Source of the DNA: Thioalkalivibrio sp. ALJ12
GTDB lineage: Bacteria; Pseudomonadota; Gammaproteobacteria; Ectothiorhodospirales; Ectothiorhodospiraceae
Direction: 5' to 3'
Assembly (NCBI RefSeq): GCF_000378305.1
Contig: NZ_KB899538.1
Coordinates: forward strand, 1,396,001 to 1,460,000
Length of the DNA stretch: 64,000 nt
Positions within the stretch are counted from its first letter, which is position 1; every line of letters begins with the position of its first letter. A program made the translations under genes and the position numbers. The notes beneath the pieces are model-generated. The model was not told the origin of the DNA, did no database searches, and saw only the letters and a program-made list of their open reading frames with translations. Shown here in pieces: positions 17,415 to 28,035 of the stretch.

Positions 17415-17981
17415 GTGAGCACCGTGACCCGTCCGCGTATCAGCGGTACCCAGTTCATCAACGCCGACGAGGCCCCGCGTTCGCGGCTGAGCCTGAGCGC
17501 CTCGCACCGCGACCAGCATCACCCGGTGACCGGGACGGGCAGCGATATGCTCGCCGCCGCGATCGATACCCCGCCGAACGAGAGCTGCGTGGTCTGCGCA
17601 CCCGCCACGCGCCGTCTGGCCGAGGAGTTGTTCGACGCCTGGAATGAAGCCCTGCAGACGGGCGATGCCCGTCGTGTGACCGAGCTGTACGCCAATGACG
17701 CGGTGCTGCTGCCGACCGTGTCGAACGTCCCGCGTACCAATCACGCCGAGATCCAGGACTACTTCGAGCATTTCCTCGAGAAGAAGCCCTTCGGCACCAT
17801 CAACACGCGCAACGTGAAGCTCGGCTGCAACAAGCTGACCGACGCCGGCACCTATACCTTCCGCGTGACCGACGGCAACGAGACGCAGGAAGTCCCCGCG
17901 CGCTACACCTTCGTCTACGAGAACCGCGACGGCAAGTGGCTGATCGTGCACCATCACTCGTCGATGATGCCGACCGCCTGA
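17415..17981 (+). CDS. SnoaL/CaMKII-association-domain (SgcJ/EcaC-like) protein with CsoS2-like N-terminal motifs
   Basis: 188 residues from the GTG at 17415. Residues about 62-188 form a cystatin-like alpha+beta cone fold of the SnoaL/DUF4440 class: helix ATRRLAEELFDAWNEAL, YANDAVLLPTVS, HAEIQDYFEHFLEKKP, then YTFVYENRDGKWLIVHHHSS. The first 60 residues are disordered and contain RPRISGTQ and HHPVTGTGSD, closely like the ISGTQ and HPVSGSQ segments of the neighbouring CsoS2, plus an ESCVVC Cys pair. I infer it is a carboxysome-associated protein, either targeted to the shell by these motifs or bound to CsoS2 partners. Catalytic function unknown. A GTG 15 bases upstream is an alternative start. 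Confidence 0.8.
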   Translation: MSTVTRPRISGTQFINADEAPRSRLSLSASHRDQHHPVTGTGSDMLAAAIDTPPNESCVVCAPATRRLAEELFDAWNEALQTGDARRVTELYANDAVLLPTVSNVPRTNHAEIQDYFEHFLEKKPFGTINTRNVKLGCNKLTDAGTYTFRVTDGNETQEVPARYTFVYENRDGKWLIVHHHSSMMPTA

Positions 17982-18036
17982 ACAGGGTGCGGAGCCGCCC
18001 GGACCGCGTTCGGGCTGGATCCCCTGATTCCCGGGT

Positions 18037-19854
18037 TTAGCGGTCTTGTTGCAGGGCCCGAGCGAGCTTGATACCGCTCGAGATCAGCCCTACATGACTG
18101 AATGCCTGCGGGAAATTGCCGAGGAAGGCGCCGGTGGCCGGGTCAATCTGTTCGGGGAGCAGGCCGAGGGGATTGGTGCGGGCGCACAGCGAGTCGTACA
18201 GGGCCTGGGCTTCTTCCAGGCGGCCCTGTCCCAGCAGGTTGTCGACCAGCCAGAAGCTGCACAGGACAAATGCACCCTCGTGCCCGGGCAGACCGTCCGG
18301 GGACTCTTCCGGAAGATAGCGGTACAGCAGGCCGTTGCCCGCGCCCAGGCGCCGGATAACGGCCTCTGTGGTGGCGATCATCTTCGGGTGATCGGCCGGG
18401 ATTACACCGCGTCCCGGCAGGGCCAGCAGGCTCGCGTCGATGCCACCGCCGCCCAGGTGCTCGGTGAGACTCCGAAGCTCGGGGTCCCAGGCCTGGTCCA
18501 GGATTGCCTTGCGGATTTGTCCCGCCTCGGAACGCCACAGGTCGCTGTTGCCTGCCATGCCATTGTTATCGGCCAGGGCCGCTCCACGCTCCAGGGCGAC
18601 CGCACACAGGGCGGCGGAGTAGGTAAAGGGACGGCCGGCGGTGCGGACTTCCCAGATGCCATGATCGGGGTTCTTCCACTCCTTCTCGGCGGCTTCGACC
18701 AGTCGCCGCAGGCGGCTCCACAGGTGCTCATCCAGCGTCCCGCCCCAGCGCTCCCACCGATAGGCGCAATCGAGGATCTCTCCGAATACGTCGTGCTGGC
18801 GCTGCTCCACCGCACCGTTGCCCCAGCGTACAGGCGCTGAGCCTCGGTAGCCCTCCAGTTCGGGATCGATTCGCTCCGGCTGCGGCAGGTGCCCGTCTAC
18901 GTCATACAGCACCCGTGGCCAGCCCGCGCGATCCACCGCGTCCAGGGCCCAGCCGATAAAGCCCGCGGCCTCGTGGGTCATGCCGATATCGCTCATGGCA
19001 TACACGGAAAATGCCGCATCGCGTATCCATGCGTAGCGGTAATCCCAGTTGCGCGGGCCGCCTATTGCTTCCGGCAGGGACGAGGTCGGCGCGGCGATCA
19101 TCGCTCCGGTCGCGGTGTAGTCCATCAACTTGAGCGTGACGGCCGAGCGCCGGACGAGGTCCTCGCAGGGGCCTTCATAGTGGAAATGGGTCATCCAGCG
19201 CCGCCAGACCTCCAGCGTGGCCTCGAGCAGTTCCTCGGGTGTGCGGGCCTGGAAACGGTGCGTGTGCGGGCCCCAGCCCAGGATCAGGTAGTGCTGGTCT
19301 CCGGCCTCGAGTTCGTGTTCGCTGTCGGTGTCCTCCAAGGGCAGCGACGAGCTCAGCGACAGCTCCAGTTCCGGCTGGCGGTACAGCGACAGGCCCAGGC
19401 CGGCACCGTGTGGATACGCCTTCGCACCTCCCCTGGGTGCGATCCTGACCCGCAGGCGCACGCGGCCTTCCAGCACCTCGATCCGCCGGAGCAGTTCGTT
19501 GCGCCCTGCCGGCGCATCCTCGGACAAGTCGGCCCCGGCGCGCAGGGGCAGACAATCAGTGACCCGGATGCGTCCTTCGGGGCCGGTCATCTCCGTGATC
19601 AGGACCGCAGTGTCGGGCATATAGCGCTGGTGCGAGGCGACCAGGGGCTCCGGGGCCACGGTGAAGTCACCGCCTCGCTGGTGATCGAGCAGAGCGCAGA
19701 ACAGGGGCTCGGAATCGAAGCGGGGCACGCACATCCAGGGGATGGACCCGTCGCGCCCCACCAGGGCGGCAGTCGTGCAATTGCCTATCAGGCCGTGTTC
19801 TTCGATGGGCAGGTAGCCCTCGACACGGGATATGGGGCGGTCGGATACCGTCAC
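18037..19854 (-). CDS. Glycoside hydrolase family 15 (glucoamylase/trehalase-like)
   Basis: 605-residue (alpha/alpha)6 enzyme. N-terminal super-beta region begins IEEHGLIGNCTTAALVGRDGSI; the catalytic part holds WDYRYAWIRDAAF at about residue 265 and the general-acid segment NPDHGIWEVR at about 395. GTG start, 4 bases after the treZ stop, so it is last in a treY-treZ-GH15 operon. Members act on glucosyl chains or trehalose; beside TreYZ it may trim malto-oligosaccharides or recycle trehalose. Sequence alone does not decide. Confidence 0.9.
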   Translation of the reverse strand: MTVSDRPISRVEGYLPIEEHGLIGNCTTAALVGRDGSIPWMCVPRFDSEPLFCALLDHQRGGDFTVAPEPLVASHQRYMPDTAVLITEMTGPEGRIRVTDCLPLRAGADLSEDAPAGRNELLRRIEVLEGRVRLRVRIAPRGGAKAYPHGAGLGLSLYRQPELELSLSSSLPLEDTDSEHELEAGDQHYLILGWGPHTHRFQARTPEELLEATLEVWRRWMTHFHYEGPCEDLVRRSAVTLKLMDYTATGAMIAAPTSSLPEAIGGPRNWDYRYAWIRDAAFSVYAMSDIGMTHEAAGFIGWALDAVDRAGWPRVLYDVDGHLPQPERIDPELEGYRGSAPVRWGNGAVEQRQHDVFGEILDCAYRWERWGGTLDEHLWSRLRRLVEAAEKEWKNPDHGIWEVRTAGRPFTYSAALCAVALERGAALADNNGMAGNSDLWRSEAGQIRKAILDQAWDPELRSLTEHLGGGGIDASLLALPGRGVIPADHPKMIATTEAVIRRLGAGNGLLYRYLPEESPDGLPGHEGAFVLCSFWLVDNLLGQGRLEEAQALYDSLCARTNPLGLLPEQIDPATGAFLGNFPQAFSHVGLISSGIKLARALQQDR

Positions 19855-19858
19855 GGGC

Positions 19859-21637
19859 TCACTCCCTCGACATGGGATGTTGGCAAGACATACCGGGCGG
19901 ATCGCCCGGTTCCATAATCACGACGGAGGCGCCGGGCAGGTCCAGGTTCTCCTGCCCGATCACGATCTCCGCTTCGGATCGCAGCAGCAGGCGTGATCGT
20001 GCGGTCCCGGGGCATGCCAGGCGTTGCGCATCGGGGTGCAGGTTGCACGCGACCAGCAGTCCCGGCCGGTGCATCACGAACCATCGGGCTGTCTCGTCGA
20101 AGTATGCGTCGATGGCATCCAGGCGATCATCGCTGAAGGCCGGGTGGGTGCGGCGCAGGGCGATCAGCGCCTGGTACCAGCGCAGGATCGCGGCATGTCG
20201 AGGCTGTTCGCGTTCGTCCCAGTCCAGTCTCGATCGTTCGAAGGTCTCGTGGGCCTGCGGGTCCGGGATGTCGCCCGGATCCCCGACGAAGGCGGCGAAC
20301 TCGCGCCGCCGACCCTCGGTGACTGCCTGGCCCAGTTCCGGGTCGGTGTGATCCGTGAAGTACAGAAAGTGGCTCGAGGCGCCCCATTCTTCGCCCTGGA
20401 ACAGCATTGGTACGAAGGGGCTGGTCATGACCAGGGCCGCTCCGACCTTGAGCAGGCCGGGGGAGACCAGTTCGCTGATGCGTTCTCCGTTGGCGCGGTT
20501 GCCGATCTGGTCGTGGTTCTGCAGGCAACCGACGAAGCGCCGTCCCGGCTGGTCCGCCGCGGGGCGGCCGTGCCGCCGGCGGCGGAAGGGCGAATAGCGG
20601 CCGTCGTTGGCGAGGCCGCGGGTCAGCACCCGGGCCAGGTCGGCCAGCCCGCGAAAGTCCATGTAGTAGCCGTCGGACTCGCCGGTCAGTGCGGTGTGCA
20701 GCGCGTGATGGAAATCCTCGTTCCACTGGGCGTCCAGCCCGTAGCCGCCGGCCTCGACCGGCCACGCCACGCGCGGGTCGTTGCGGTCGTTCTCGGCGAT
20801 CACCACCAGGTGCCGGCCGAGCTGCCGCCCGAGGCGCTGCACCTCGCCGGCGAGCTGCTCGAGGAAATGGGTGGCCGAGGTGTCGACGATCGCGTGCACC
20901 GCGTCGATGCGCAGGCCGTCGATGTGATAGTCGCGCAGCCACATCAGGGCATTGTCGATGAAGAACCGGCGCACGCTGTCGCTGTCCGCGCCGTCGAGGT
21001 TGACCGCGTCGCCCCACGGGGTGTGGTAGCGGTCGGTGAAGTAGGGGCTGAACTGCGCCAGGTAGTTGCCGTCCGGCCCGAGGTGGTTATAGACCACGTC
21101 CAGCAGCACCGCGATGCCGCGGCGGTGGCAGGCGTCGACCAGGCGTTTCAGGCCGTCGGGACCCCCGTAGGCATGGTGCGGGGCATACAGGTCGACCCCG
21201 TCGTAGCCCCAGCCGCGGGCGCCGGGAAACGCGGCCACCGGCATCAGCTCCAGGTGGGTGATGCCGAGTTCGGCCAGATGGCCGAGGCGGTCGATCACGC
21301 CGTCGAAGCTGCCCTCCGGGGTGAAGGTGCCGACGTGGATCTCCTGGATCACCGCCGCGGCCAGCGGCGGCGCCTGCCAGCCGGCATCGTTCCAGACGAA
21401 GCGGGAATGGTCCAGCCAGCGCGACGGGCCGTGCACCCCCTGCGGCTGCCAGGCGGAACGCGGGTCGGGGAACGGCCCGTTGCCGTCGACGCGAAAGGCG
21501 TAGTCGCTGCCATGCACCAGCCGCGAGGTCTGCAGCGACCACCAGCCCTCGCCCTGGCGGTCCATCGGCATGCGGCTGCCGCCGCACTCGAGCTCGACCT
21601 GGTTCGCCTGCGGGGCCCAGACGCGTACGCGGGTCAT
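19859..21637 (-). CDS. treZ: Maltooligosyl trehalose trehalohydrolase TreZ
   Basis: 592-residue GH13 enzyme releasing trehalose from maltooligosyl-trehalose. An N-terminal carbohydrate-binding/E-set domain (VRVWAPQANQVELE) is followed by the catalytic barrel: VLLDVVYNHLGPDGNY (region I), GLRIDAVHAI (region II, nucleophile Asp), VIAENDRNDPR (region III, acid Glu), NHDQIGNRA (region IV). The ATG at 21637 overlaps the treY stop codon (ATGA); a longer open frame upstream lies inside treY. Trehalose is a known compatible solute in haloalkaliphiles. Confidence 0.95.
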   Translation of the reverse strand: MTRVRVWAPQANQVELECGGSRMPMDRQGEGWWSLQTSRLVHGSDYAFRVDGNGPFPDPRSAWQPQGVHGPSRWLDHSRFVWNDAGWQAPPLAAAVIQEIHVGTFTPEGSFDGVIDRLGHLAELGITHLELMPVAAFPGARGWGYDGVDLYAPHHAYGGPDGLKRLVDACHRRGIAVLLDVVYNHLGPDGNYLAQFSPYFTDRYHTPWGDAVNLDGADSDSVRRFFIDNALMWLRDYHIDGLRIDAVHAIVDTSATHFLEQLAGEVQRLGRQLGRHLVVIAENDRNDPRVAWPVEAGGYGLDAQWNEDFHHALHTALTGESDGYYMDFRGLADLARVLTRGLANDGRYSPFRRRRHGRPAADQPGRRFVGCLQNHDQIGNRANGERISELVSPGLLKVGAALVMTSPFVPMLFQGEEWGASSHFLYFTDHTDPELGQAVTEGRRREFAAFVGDPGDIPDPQAHETFERSRLDWDEREQPRHAAILRWYQALIALRRTHPAFSDDRLDAIDAYFDETARWFVMHRPGLLVACNLHPDAQRLACPGTARSRLLLRSEAEIVIGQENLDLPGASVVIMEPGDPPGMSCQHPMSRE

Positions 21638-24294
21638 GCGGTCTCTTCCTCGCGTTCGAGCAGTGCCACCGGAAACGCATCGAGGAGCTCGGCCACCAAC
21701 CGGTCGCCGCCCTCGAAGGTCTCGCCCGAGAGGCGGTTGTGCCAGACGCCGGGCGGCAGCCCGAGCCGGGTGTCGCGCCAGTCGCCCCCCAGCCCGAGCA
21801 CCAGGCGCGGCACCAGCACCAGCGCGCCTTCCCCGCGCAGGTAGGCCACTGCATGCCCGGCGCGCTCGCCGGTGACCCGCAGCGGGGTGTAGGCCGCATC
21901 CGGCCGGAACCATTCCGGATGGCGGTGGCGCAGGGTCAGCGCCTGGTGCACCACCCACTGCTTGGGCAGGCCCTCGTCGGCACGGGCACTGATCTGCGTC
22001 GGGGTCAGGTGACCGAGCTCCTCCAGCAGTCGGGCCCGGGTCACGAAGTCCACCGGGCGGCGGTTGTCCGGATCGACCAGGCTCAGGTCCCACAGCTCGC
22101 TGCCCTGGTAGATGTCGGGAACCCCTGGCGCGGTGAGCTTGATCAGGGTCTGGGCCAGGCTGTTGGTGCGGCCGGGGCCGACCAGGGGCTGCAGGAACGA
22201 CTCCAGCGCGTTGCGAAATCCTGCATCCTCCAGCGTCCCGCTCACGAAGTCGCGCAATGCCTGCTCGTAGTCCTCCTGGGGGTGGGTCCAGCTGCTGTAC
22301 TGCTTGGCCTCGCGCGCGGCCTTTTCCATGTAGGCGGTCATGCGCTCGGCATCGATCGGCCAGGCGCCGACCAGCGTCTGGTAGAACAGGTATTCGGTGG
22401 CCGGTTCCGGCCAATCGCCGCTGCGGTAGCGGGCGTTGTGTCGCATCCAGCTGCGCGTGGCTTTTGCCCACGCAACCGGGATCTCGGAGAGCAGTACCAG
22501 GCGCGCGCGCACGTCTTCACTGCGTTTGGTGTCGTGGGTGGAGGTGGTGAGCATGGTCTCCGGGTGACGCGCGTGTACCAGGGCGCAGGCCTCGTGGAAT
22601 GCATCGACCGATATGCCGAAACGTTCCGGGTCGCCACCGACCTCGTTGAGCGCTGTCAGGCGGTGGAAGCGGTACAGCGCGGTGTCCTCGACCCCCTTGG
22701 CCATCGCCGGCCCGGTCAACTGCTGGAAGCGCAGGGCGAGTTCGTTCTCGCGCTCGCCGGGGATGCGCAGCAGGAGCAGGTCGCGCAGGAACTGCAGCAG
22801 CTCGCTGTCCAGCTCCGGACGGCGTTCGCCCGCCTGGTGGATCGCGGCGTCTACATAGTCGACGTCGGTCGCCGCCACTGAGCCTTCACGCGGGCTCACG
22901 TAGGTGCGGTAGACGGGGAAGCAGGAGGCTGTCTCCAGCAGGGCCAGGTGCAGCTCGTGGCGCGTATAGTCGCGGTGTCGGCGGTGCAGTTCGCAGATGT
23001 CCACGAACAGCGAACTCAGCCGGTTCAGCTCGCTGCCGAGCAGGTCCTTCAGTACCTGCCGCTTGGACTCGTAGACCAGCCCGGCGTAGTCGGCGTGCTC
23101 GCCGGTGAGTTCCTCGAACAGCCGCGTCAGCGGGGCCTCGCCCGCCGGGTCCACGAACAGCCCCTGTACGCGGTTGAGAAAGTCGTAGCCGGTGGTGCCG
23201 GCGATCGGCCAGTCTCCGGACAGCTGTTCGCCGGGCTCGAGGATCTTTTCGGCGACGATCCAGGCGCCCGGGCAGGCCCGGCTCAGCTGACTGAAGTACT
23301 GCCCCGGGTCGCGCATGCCGTCGGGGTGGTCGATCCGCAGGCCATGCACCGAGCCTTCCTCTACCCAGCGGAGCGGTAGTGCATGTACTGCCTCGAAGAC
23401 CTCTTCCTGCTCCTGGCGCAGGCCGGCCAGGTCGTTGATGTCGAAGAACCGCCGATAACCGAGATCGCGTCCGGCGGTACGCCACCAGGCCAGGCGGTAG
23501 TTCTGTTTCTCGATCAGTGCATCCAGGGCATCGGGCCGCGTATTGATCTGTTCCACCTCGGCCTCGATGGCCGCGGCGGCCGCCGGATCCTGCCGGGTGG
23601 TGTTGTCGAGGAGTTGACGGATGACGTCCTGATCCCGATGGCGCCGAGACGCCGCGTCGCGGGCGGTCAGCCATGGCTGCGGCAGGCGCGCGCAAGACTC
23701 CGCGAGAAAGCCCAGCAATTCGATACCCGTGGCGCGGTACGCGCGGTGGAGCAGGTCGTTCAGCGAGGACGGGTCCAGCGGGAAGCGGTGTTCGTGACAG
23801 GCGAGCTCGAACAGGCCGTCGCCATACTGGAGACGGATCTCGCCAGCCTCCAGGATGCGCCCGTAATGATCGCCCAGCACCGGCAGGAGCACCTTGTTCG
23901 GCCAGCGCTCCTCCGATGATTCCCAGTCCACATCGAAATACATCGCAAACGGGCTGGAGGGGCCATTCTCCAGTACATTCCACCACCACGGGTTCTGGGC
24001 TCCGGCCACCGCCATGTGGTTCGGTACGATGTCCAGCACCAGGCCCATACCGGCCTGCTCCAGTGCCGCGCACAGGCGCTGGCGCGCCGGCTCACCGCCG
24101 AGCTCGTCGTTCACCCGCGAGGGGTCGACCACGTCATAGCCATGGGTGCTGCCGTGCACCGCCTGCAGGATCGGAGAAAGGTAGAGATGCGATACGCCCA
24201 GCCGGGCCAGGTAGGGGGTCACGCGCGCGGCATCATCCAGTGTGAAGCCGGCGTGCAACTGCAAGCGGCAGGTGGCGGTCCGTTCAGGCTGCAC
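21634..24294 (-). CDS. treY: Maltooligosyl trehalose synthase TreY
   Basis: 886-residue GH13 transglucosidase that converts the reducing-end linkage of malto-oligosaccharides to alpha,alpha-1,1. Motifs: GYDVVDPSRVNDELGG near residue 52, VLDIVPNHMAV at about 84, GLRIDHPDGMRDPGQY at about 321, IVAEKIL at about 352 and TSTHDTKRSEDVR near 577. Length is slightly above the usual 700-830. First gene of a minus-strand operon with treZ and a GH15 gene. TreX (debranching) is not in the window. Confidence 0.96.
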   Translation of the reverse strand: MQPERTATCRLQLHAGFTLDDAARVTPYLARLGVSHLYLSPILQAVHGSTHGYDVVDPSRVNDELGGEPARQRLCAALEQAGMGLVLDIVPNHMAVAGAQNPWWWNVLENGPSSPFAMYFDVDWESSEERWPNKVLLPVLGDHYGRILEAGEIRLQYGDGLFELACHEHRFPLDPSSLNDLLHRAYRATGIELLGFLAESCARLPQPWLTARDAASRRHRDQDVIRQLLDNTTRQDPAAAAAIEAEVEQINTRPDALDALIEKQNYRLAWWRTAGRDLGYRRFFDINDLAGLRQEQEEVFEAVHALPLRWVEEGSVHGLRIDHPDGMRDPGQYFSQLSRACPGAWIVAEKILEPGEQLSGDWPIAGTTGYDFLNRVQGLFVDPAGEAPLTRLFEELTGEHADYAGLVYESKRQVLKDLLGSELNRLSSLFVDICELHRRHRDYTRHELHLALLETASCFPVYRTYVSPREGSVAATDVDYVDAAIHQAGERRPELDSELLQFLRDLLLLRIPGERENELALRFQQLTGPAMAKGVEDTALYRFHRLTALNEVGGDPERFGISVDAFHEACALVHARHPETMLTTSTHDTKRSEDVRARLVLLSEIPVAWAKATRSWMRHNARYRSGDWPEPATEYLFYQTLVGAWPIDAERMTAYMEKAAREAKQYSSWTHPQEDYEQALRDFVSGTLEDAGFRNALESFLQPLVGPGRTNSLAQTLIKLTAPGVPDIYQGSELWDLSLVDPDNRRPVDFVTRARLLEELGHLTPTQISARADEGLPKQWVVHQALTLRHRHPEWFRPDAAYTPLRVTGERAGHAVAYLRGEGALVLVPRLVLGLGGDWRDTRLGLPPGVWHNRLSGETFEGGDRLVAELLDAFPVALLEREEETA

Positions 24295-24624
24295 GGGCTG
24301 TTCTCCGGGACCGGTTCCGGCAAGGAGAAGCGCCGGGCCGGATCCCGGAACTACCCCTTATAGCGCTACCGAAGGATCTTCGCATCGCCCTCCGCCTCGA
24401 GGATCAACCAGCCTCCACTCTGAATATGGACCACATCGCGGTCGAAAGGAACGTATGTCCTGTGTGTCGCGCCCCCCGTTCCACTGGTACGGCCGCTGGC
24501 ATGAGGACGAGGCGGGCAGAATTCGCTCCGGCATGCAGGTGCAAACGCATCAGCGCCAACCCCGGCTTGCCCGTTGGTACAACCCGGGATACTGTCGGGT
24601 TCGGATCAAGAGCAGGGGACACAC
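24295..24624. other. Intergenic region between divergent treY and the periplasmic-protein gene
   Basis: 330 bases. It must hold the treY promoter (minus) and the promoter for the plus-strand gene at 24625. Open frames here lack coding features and overlap one another. No convincing -35/-10 pair, operator or RNA was found. Confidence 0.5.
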
Positions 24625-25107
24625 ATGAACCCGAATCGCATCGGGAGCCTGACGGCTGCCACCATTGTGTTCGCCGTGGCCGGCAGCGCCCACGCCGCGG
24701 GCACCGCGCAGCTCGAGCTGGATGGGCAGTCCCATGATCTCGACGTTCAGGTCTGTGATTTCTCAGGCGAGTCCGACGAAGGTGACCTGCAGACACTCGT
24801 TGGCGATGCCGAGACTGAAGATGGCCCGATGCGGGTGTTTGTCTCGCGCAATGAGGTCAGCGGCATGCTGATGCATACGGTCAGCGTGCAGATCGGGGAT
24901 GTAATGTCGCCGGAGGGCGAGGTGCTGGAGGCCAACCGCAGCCGTTCCGGCGATCAGTGGTTCTCCGCTGCGGACGGTCCCTCCGAACCCCTGATCCGGA
25001 TCGACGGCGCGGAACTGGTCGCCGAGGGGCTGTTTTCCGATACCGGGATGACGCGGGATCCAGTCGAGGGGCGCCTGACCGCGACCTGCAACGACCCGGG
25101 TGTCTGA
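24625..25107 (+). CDS. Secreted (periplasmic) protein of unknown function
   Basis: 160 residues with a clear Sec signal peptide (positive NPNR start, hydrophobic core, cleavage near AHA/AG at residue 24). The mature part is acidic and predicted beta-rich, with two cysteines (C44 and C156) that could form a disulfide. I do not recognise the family. SD AGCAGGGGAC lies before the ATG. It overlaps the following kinase gene by 8 bases, so the two are translationally coupled. Confidence 0.75.
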   Translation: MNPNRIGSLTAATIVFAVAGSAHAAGTAQLELDGQSHDLDVQVCDFSGESDEGDLQTLVGDAETEDGPMRVFVSRNEVSGMLMHTVSVQIGDVMSPEGEVLEANRSRSGDQWFSAADGPSEPLIRIDGAELVAEGLFSDTGMTRDPVEGRLTATCNDPGV

Positions 25108-26098
25108 GCCAGGCCGCGACGGATCGCAGGCGGCGGTCGCCGCTGCAGTATGCGCAGCCACGGGCGCCCGCCGCGCGATCCCCATTGAGCATGTCCAGAC
25201 GCTCTGGAGCGGCTACGGCGAGATCGTCCGCTATCGTCTGGAGGGGGCGTCCGTTCCCACCGTTATCGCCAAGCACATTGTGTTTCCGGCCAATCGCCGC
25301 CACCCGCGCGGCTGGTCAGGGGCGCGGGGGCATGAGCGCAAGCGGCACTCCTATCAGGTCGAGATGCACTGGTATCGCGACTGGGCGGGGCGCTGCCGCG
25401 ACGCCTGTCGTGTCCCGCGATGCCACCTCGCGCAGGACCTGGGCGATTCCCACCTGATTGTGCTGGAGGACCTGGATGCCGCCGGTTTTCCGCTTCGGCA
25501 CGATGACCTGTCGGTGGAGCAGGCCGGCGTTTGCCTGGGATGGCTTGCGGCCTTTCACGCGACCTTTCTCGGTGCCGGGCCCTCGGGACTCTGGACTACG
25601 GGTACCTACTGGCACCTCGCGACCCGGCCGGACGAATGGGCGGCCATCGCTGATCCCCAACTGCGCGAAGCGGCCCCGAAGCTCGATCAGCGACTCAGTT
25701 CGGCGCGCTTTCAGACGCTGGTGCATGGCGATGCCAAGGTCGCGAACTTCTGTTTCAGCGAACGTGGCGATCGGGTGGCCGCGGTGGATTTCCAGTATGT
25801 CGGGGGTGGCTGCGGGATGAAGGACGTTGCGTACTTCATCGGCAGCTGTCTGGACGAGGCTGATCAGGAACGCTTCGAGAAGGAACTGCTGGAGGGGTAT
25901 TTCGCTGCACTGCGCTCGGAGGTTGTCGCCACGCACGGAGGGGGTGTGGACCTGGACGCACTGGAGCAGGAATGGCGCGAGCTGTTCCTGCTGGCCCAGG
26001 CGGATTTCCAGCGTTTTCTGGCCGGCTGGAGTCCGGAGCACTGGAAACGCAACGACTACGCCGAGCGCGTGACGCGCAGTGTGTTGGAACGGCTGTAA
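25100..26098 (+). CDS. Phosphotransferase of the choline/ecdysteroid-kinase (APH-like) superfamily
   Basis: 332 residues from a GTG. Kinase-like fold: catalytic loop [11 protein letters not shown] at about residue 211 (Brenner motif HGDxxxxN) and metal-binding [18 protein letters not shown] at about 230. The VIAKHI segment near residue 56 supplies the ATP-binding Lys, and VLEDLD near 121 the hinge. Substrate unknown; the HGDAK..NF variant is seen in EcKL/DUF1679-type proteins. Coupled to the upstream secreted protein gene. Confidence 0.85.
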   Translation: MSEPGRDGSQAAVAAAVCAATGARRAIPIEHVQTLWSGYGEIVRYRLEGASVPTVIAKHIVFPANRRHPRGWSGARGHERKRHSYQVEMHWYRDWAGRCRDACRVPRCHLAQDLGDSHLIVLEDLDAAGFPLRHDDLSVEQAGVCLGWLAAFHATFLGAGPSGLWTTGTYWHLATRPDEWAAIADPQLREAAPKLDQRLSSARFQTLVHGDAKVANFCFSERGDRVAAVDFQYVGGGCGMKDVAYFIGSCLDEADQERFEKELLEGYFAALRSEVVATHGGGVDLDALEQEWRELFLLAQADFQRFLAGWSPEHWKRNDYAERVTRSVLERL

Positions 26099-26104
26099 GG
26101 CCAA

Positions 26105-26133
26105 CCGTCCGGACGCGGAGAGCGCCCGGACGG
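26105..26133. terminator. Hairpin between convergent genes
   Basis: Stem CCGTCCGG / CCGGACGG with a 13-base loop between the convergent kinase and ettA genes; no T-run, but well placed to serve both directions. Confidence 0.5.
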
Positions 26134-26140
26134 GTTCGCG

Positions 26141-27808
<1,668 letters not shown>

Positions 27809-28035
27809 GATGCTCCTGCGACCTAAGCGGTTTGAATGAGGGGCGGGCCACTTACGGCCCGCGCTGCGCCCGCACTTTACCATCCCAGGCGGCGGGAAGC
27901 GCATGGCCCCATGGTTGCGGCTTCCCGTGTCTTATCGCCATGCGTGAACGTTCCCGACAAGGTACCCTCGTTGCCAGTCAGGGAAGGGGCAGGCCTTTGA
28001 CTGTGCAGTCCACCCAACTGAAGGACGGGAGAACC

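Noticed and set aside
19859-22471. Longer treZ frame starting at 22471
   Set aside because: The extra N-terminal part lies inside treY and shows no similarity to TreZ; the ATGA-coupled start at 21637 matches the family length.
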